Shown here: in pieces, positions 63,225 to 64,000 of the stretch
Numbering within the stretch: the first letter of the stretch is position 1
How the letters are laid out: each line of letters starts with the position of its first letter
Assembly: GCA_037178855.1 (NCBI GenBank)
Contig: JASJZC010000006.1
Location: 8,908,501-8,972,500, forward strand
Source: Oscheius sp. JU75
Taxonomy: Eukaryota; Nematoda; Chromadorea; Rhabditida; Rhabditidae
Direction: 5' to 3'
Length of the DNA stretch: 64,000 nt
Position numbers and translations under genes: made by a program
Notes under the pieces: generated by a model
The model's input: the letters and a program-made list of their open reading frames with translations, nothing else
Databases searched by the model: none
What the model was told of the DNA's origin: nothing

Positions 63225-64000
63225 CTAAGAGCTCTTCTTCTTCTTCGGCTGTTTTGTCTGTTCTTTCTGTCCAAAGCACGTTAAGCCGATGCGGTAGAGG
63301 ATGGCCAGGATGGTCCATGTTGAGAAGAGACTGATTCCTACCCAATGTCCGCCACTCCAATCGGCTCCGTAGGCAACTTGGGACCAGATTTGGCCGGAGA
63401 GTATGGCCAGGCAGCACTGAAGAGTATAAGTTAGATAAGCCTTTGGGCTAAAATTGTGAGGCGCCTCCTCCCAAGTATCGGTATATAAGTACTCCGACTA
63501 CAGAGCAACAGGGTTCAAGTTCGACTCCCTTGTTTGATAAAACTTTCGCGGGTTTTCGGCTACAAGAAATATTTGTTTTTTAATTCTTTTTGATATTCTG
63601 CAAACTTGTAGAGCAGATCACGGGCTACAACTTTGCAGAATAAAAAACCATGGACGCCGTTACGCAGCTGGTTTTCTACTCTCTAGTCATTTGACTATTT
63701 TCTAAACATTTCTGATACCTACCACAACACGGCCATCTACAGCCACATTACGGTCATTGGTGTTCTGCCAATGGAGAGCATGGGTTGAGGCGCCGTAGGA
63801 GGCGACAAAGAGTGCGCCCATGATACGTCCGCAAAGCTCGTGAGACTCGTCAAGAGTGACGATAACCTAAATAAAAGAAATAAAATGACATAAATATAAT
63901 TTACCTGTCTATGGAGGAGCCATTTAGGGAAGGAGAGCCAAGCAATGCCGATACAGATAGAAGCCATTGCATCCAGCTGATAGAGACAGTTCCCGATTCG
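63225..64000 (-). CDS. C-terminal part of a multi-pass membrane protein with KKxx tail
   Basis: Three exons are visible: 63905 to the window edge, 63723-63866 and 63225-63416; introns are in phase 0. The sequence has at least four hydrophobic segments: DAMASICIGIAWLSFPKWLL, CGRIMGALFVASYGASTHAL, CCLAILSGQIWSQVAYGA and VGISLFSTWTILAILYRIGL. A basic tail follows, ending KKKKSS. Lysines at -3 and -4 form a dilysine ER-retrieval signal, so residence in the ER or early secretory pathway is likely. I do not recognise the family; the gene starts beyond the right edge. It is convergent with TRIP12 (345 bases between stop codons). Confidence 0.75.
63462..63534 (+). repeat. tRNA-derived SINE-like element
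   Basis: GGTATATAAGTACTCCGACTAC and CAAGTTCGACTCCC; in an intron of the last gene. Confidence 0.45.

Overview
This is a eukaryotic nuclear window carrying about twenty small-intron protein genes on both strands. It is almost certainly from a nematode. Introns are mostly 40-50 nt with TTTTCAG or TTTTAG acceptors, start codons often sit directly behind an acceptor (as in SL trans-splicing), and ribosomal proteins L5 and L11 match nematode versions best from memory. The genus cannot be named from this window alone.

Left part (1-17.5 kb): the 3' end of an SLC10/SBF transporter (+); TOMM70 (-) with an LRAT-like gene (+) nested in one intron; a Notch-like single-pass ankyrin protein with PEST-like tail (-) that lacks visible EGF/LNR exons; a GNAT acetyltransferase (-); and a possible small secreted peptide (+). 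Middle part (17.5-35 kb): CSTF2 (-), RPL11 (-), HMG-CoA lyase (+), RPL5 (-), RABGGTB (+), PEX12 (-), a small single-pass membrane protein (+) and an ELT/GATA factor (+). Right part (35-64 kb): a doubtful membrane-protein locus (+), an IL-17-family cytokine-like gene (+), MOSPD1 (-), the DEAD-box helicase LAF-1/DDX3 (-), a long HECT E3 of the TRIP12 family (+) with a Ser-rich possible N-terminal part, and the C-terminus of a multi-pass membrane protein with a KKxx tail (-).

The genes do not form an operon or pathway; most are housekeeping. Several pairs are divergent and share short upstream regions (RPL11/HMGCL, RPL5/RABGGTB, PEX12/30.3 kb gene, LAF-1/TRIP12).

Introns and intergenic DNA are unusually rich in short repeats: (1) at least 15 tRNA-derived SINE-like copies; (2) about 80-175 bp palindromic elements ending in GCGCACCAACTC and its complement; (3) a second foldback family centred on GATGTTCTGCAAAGTTGTAG; (4) a roughly 400 bp dispersed repeat; (5) GA/GACAGA purine tracts. 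An identical 18-mer lies upstream of both ribosomal protein genes, and two introns seem to require GC-AG splicing. No prokaryotic, viral or CRISPR sequence was recognised.
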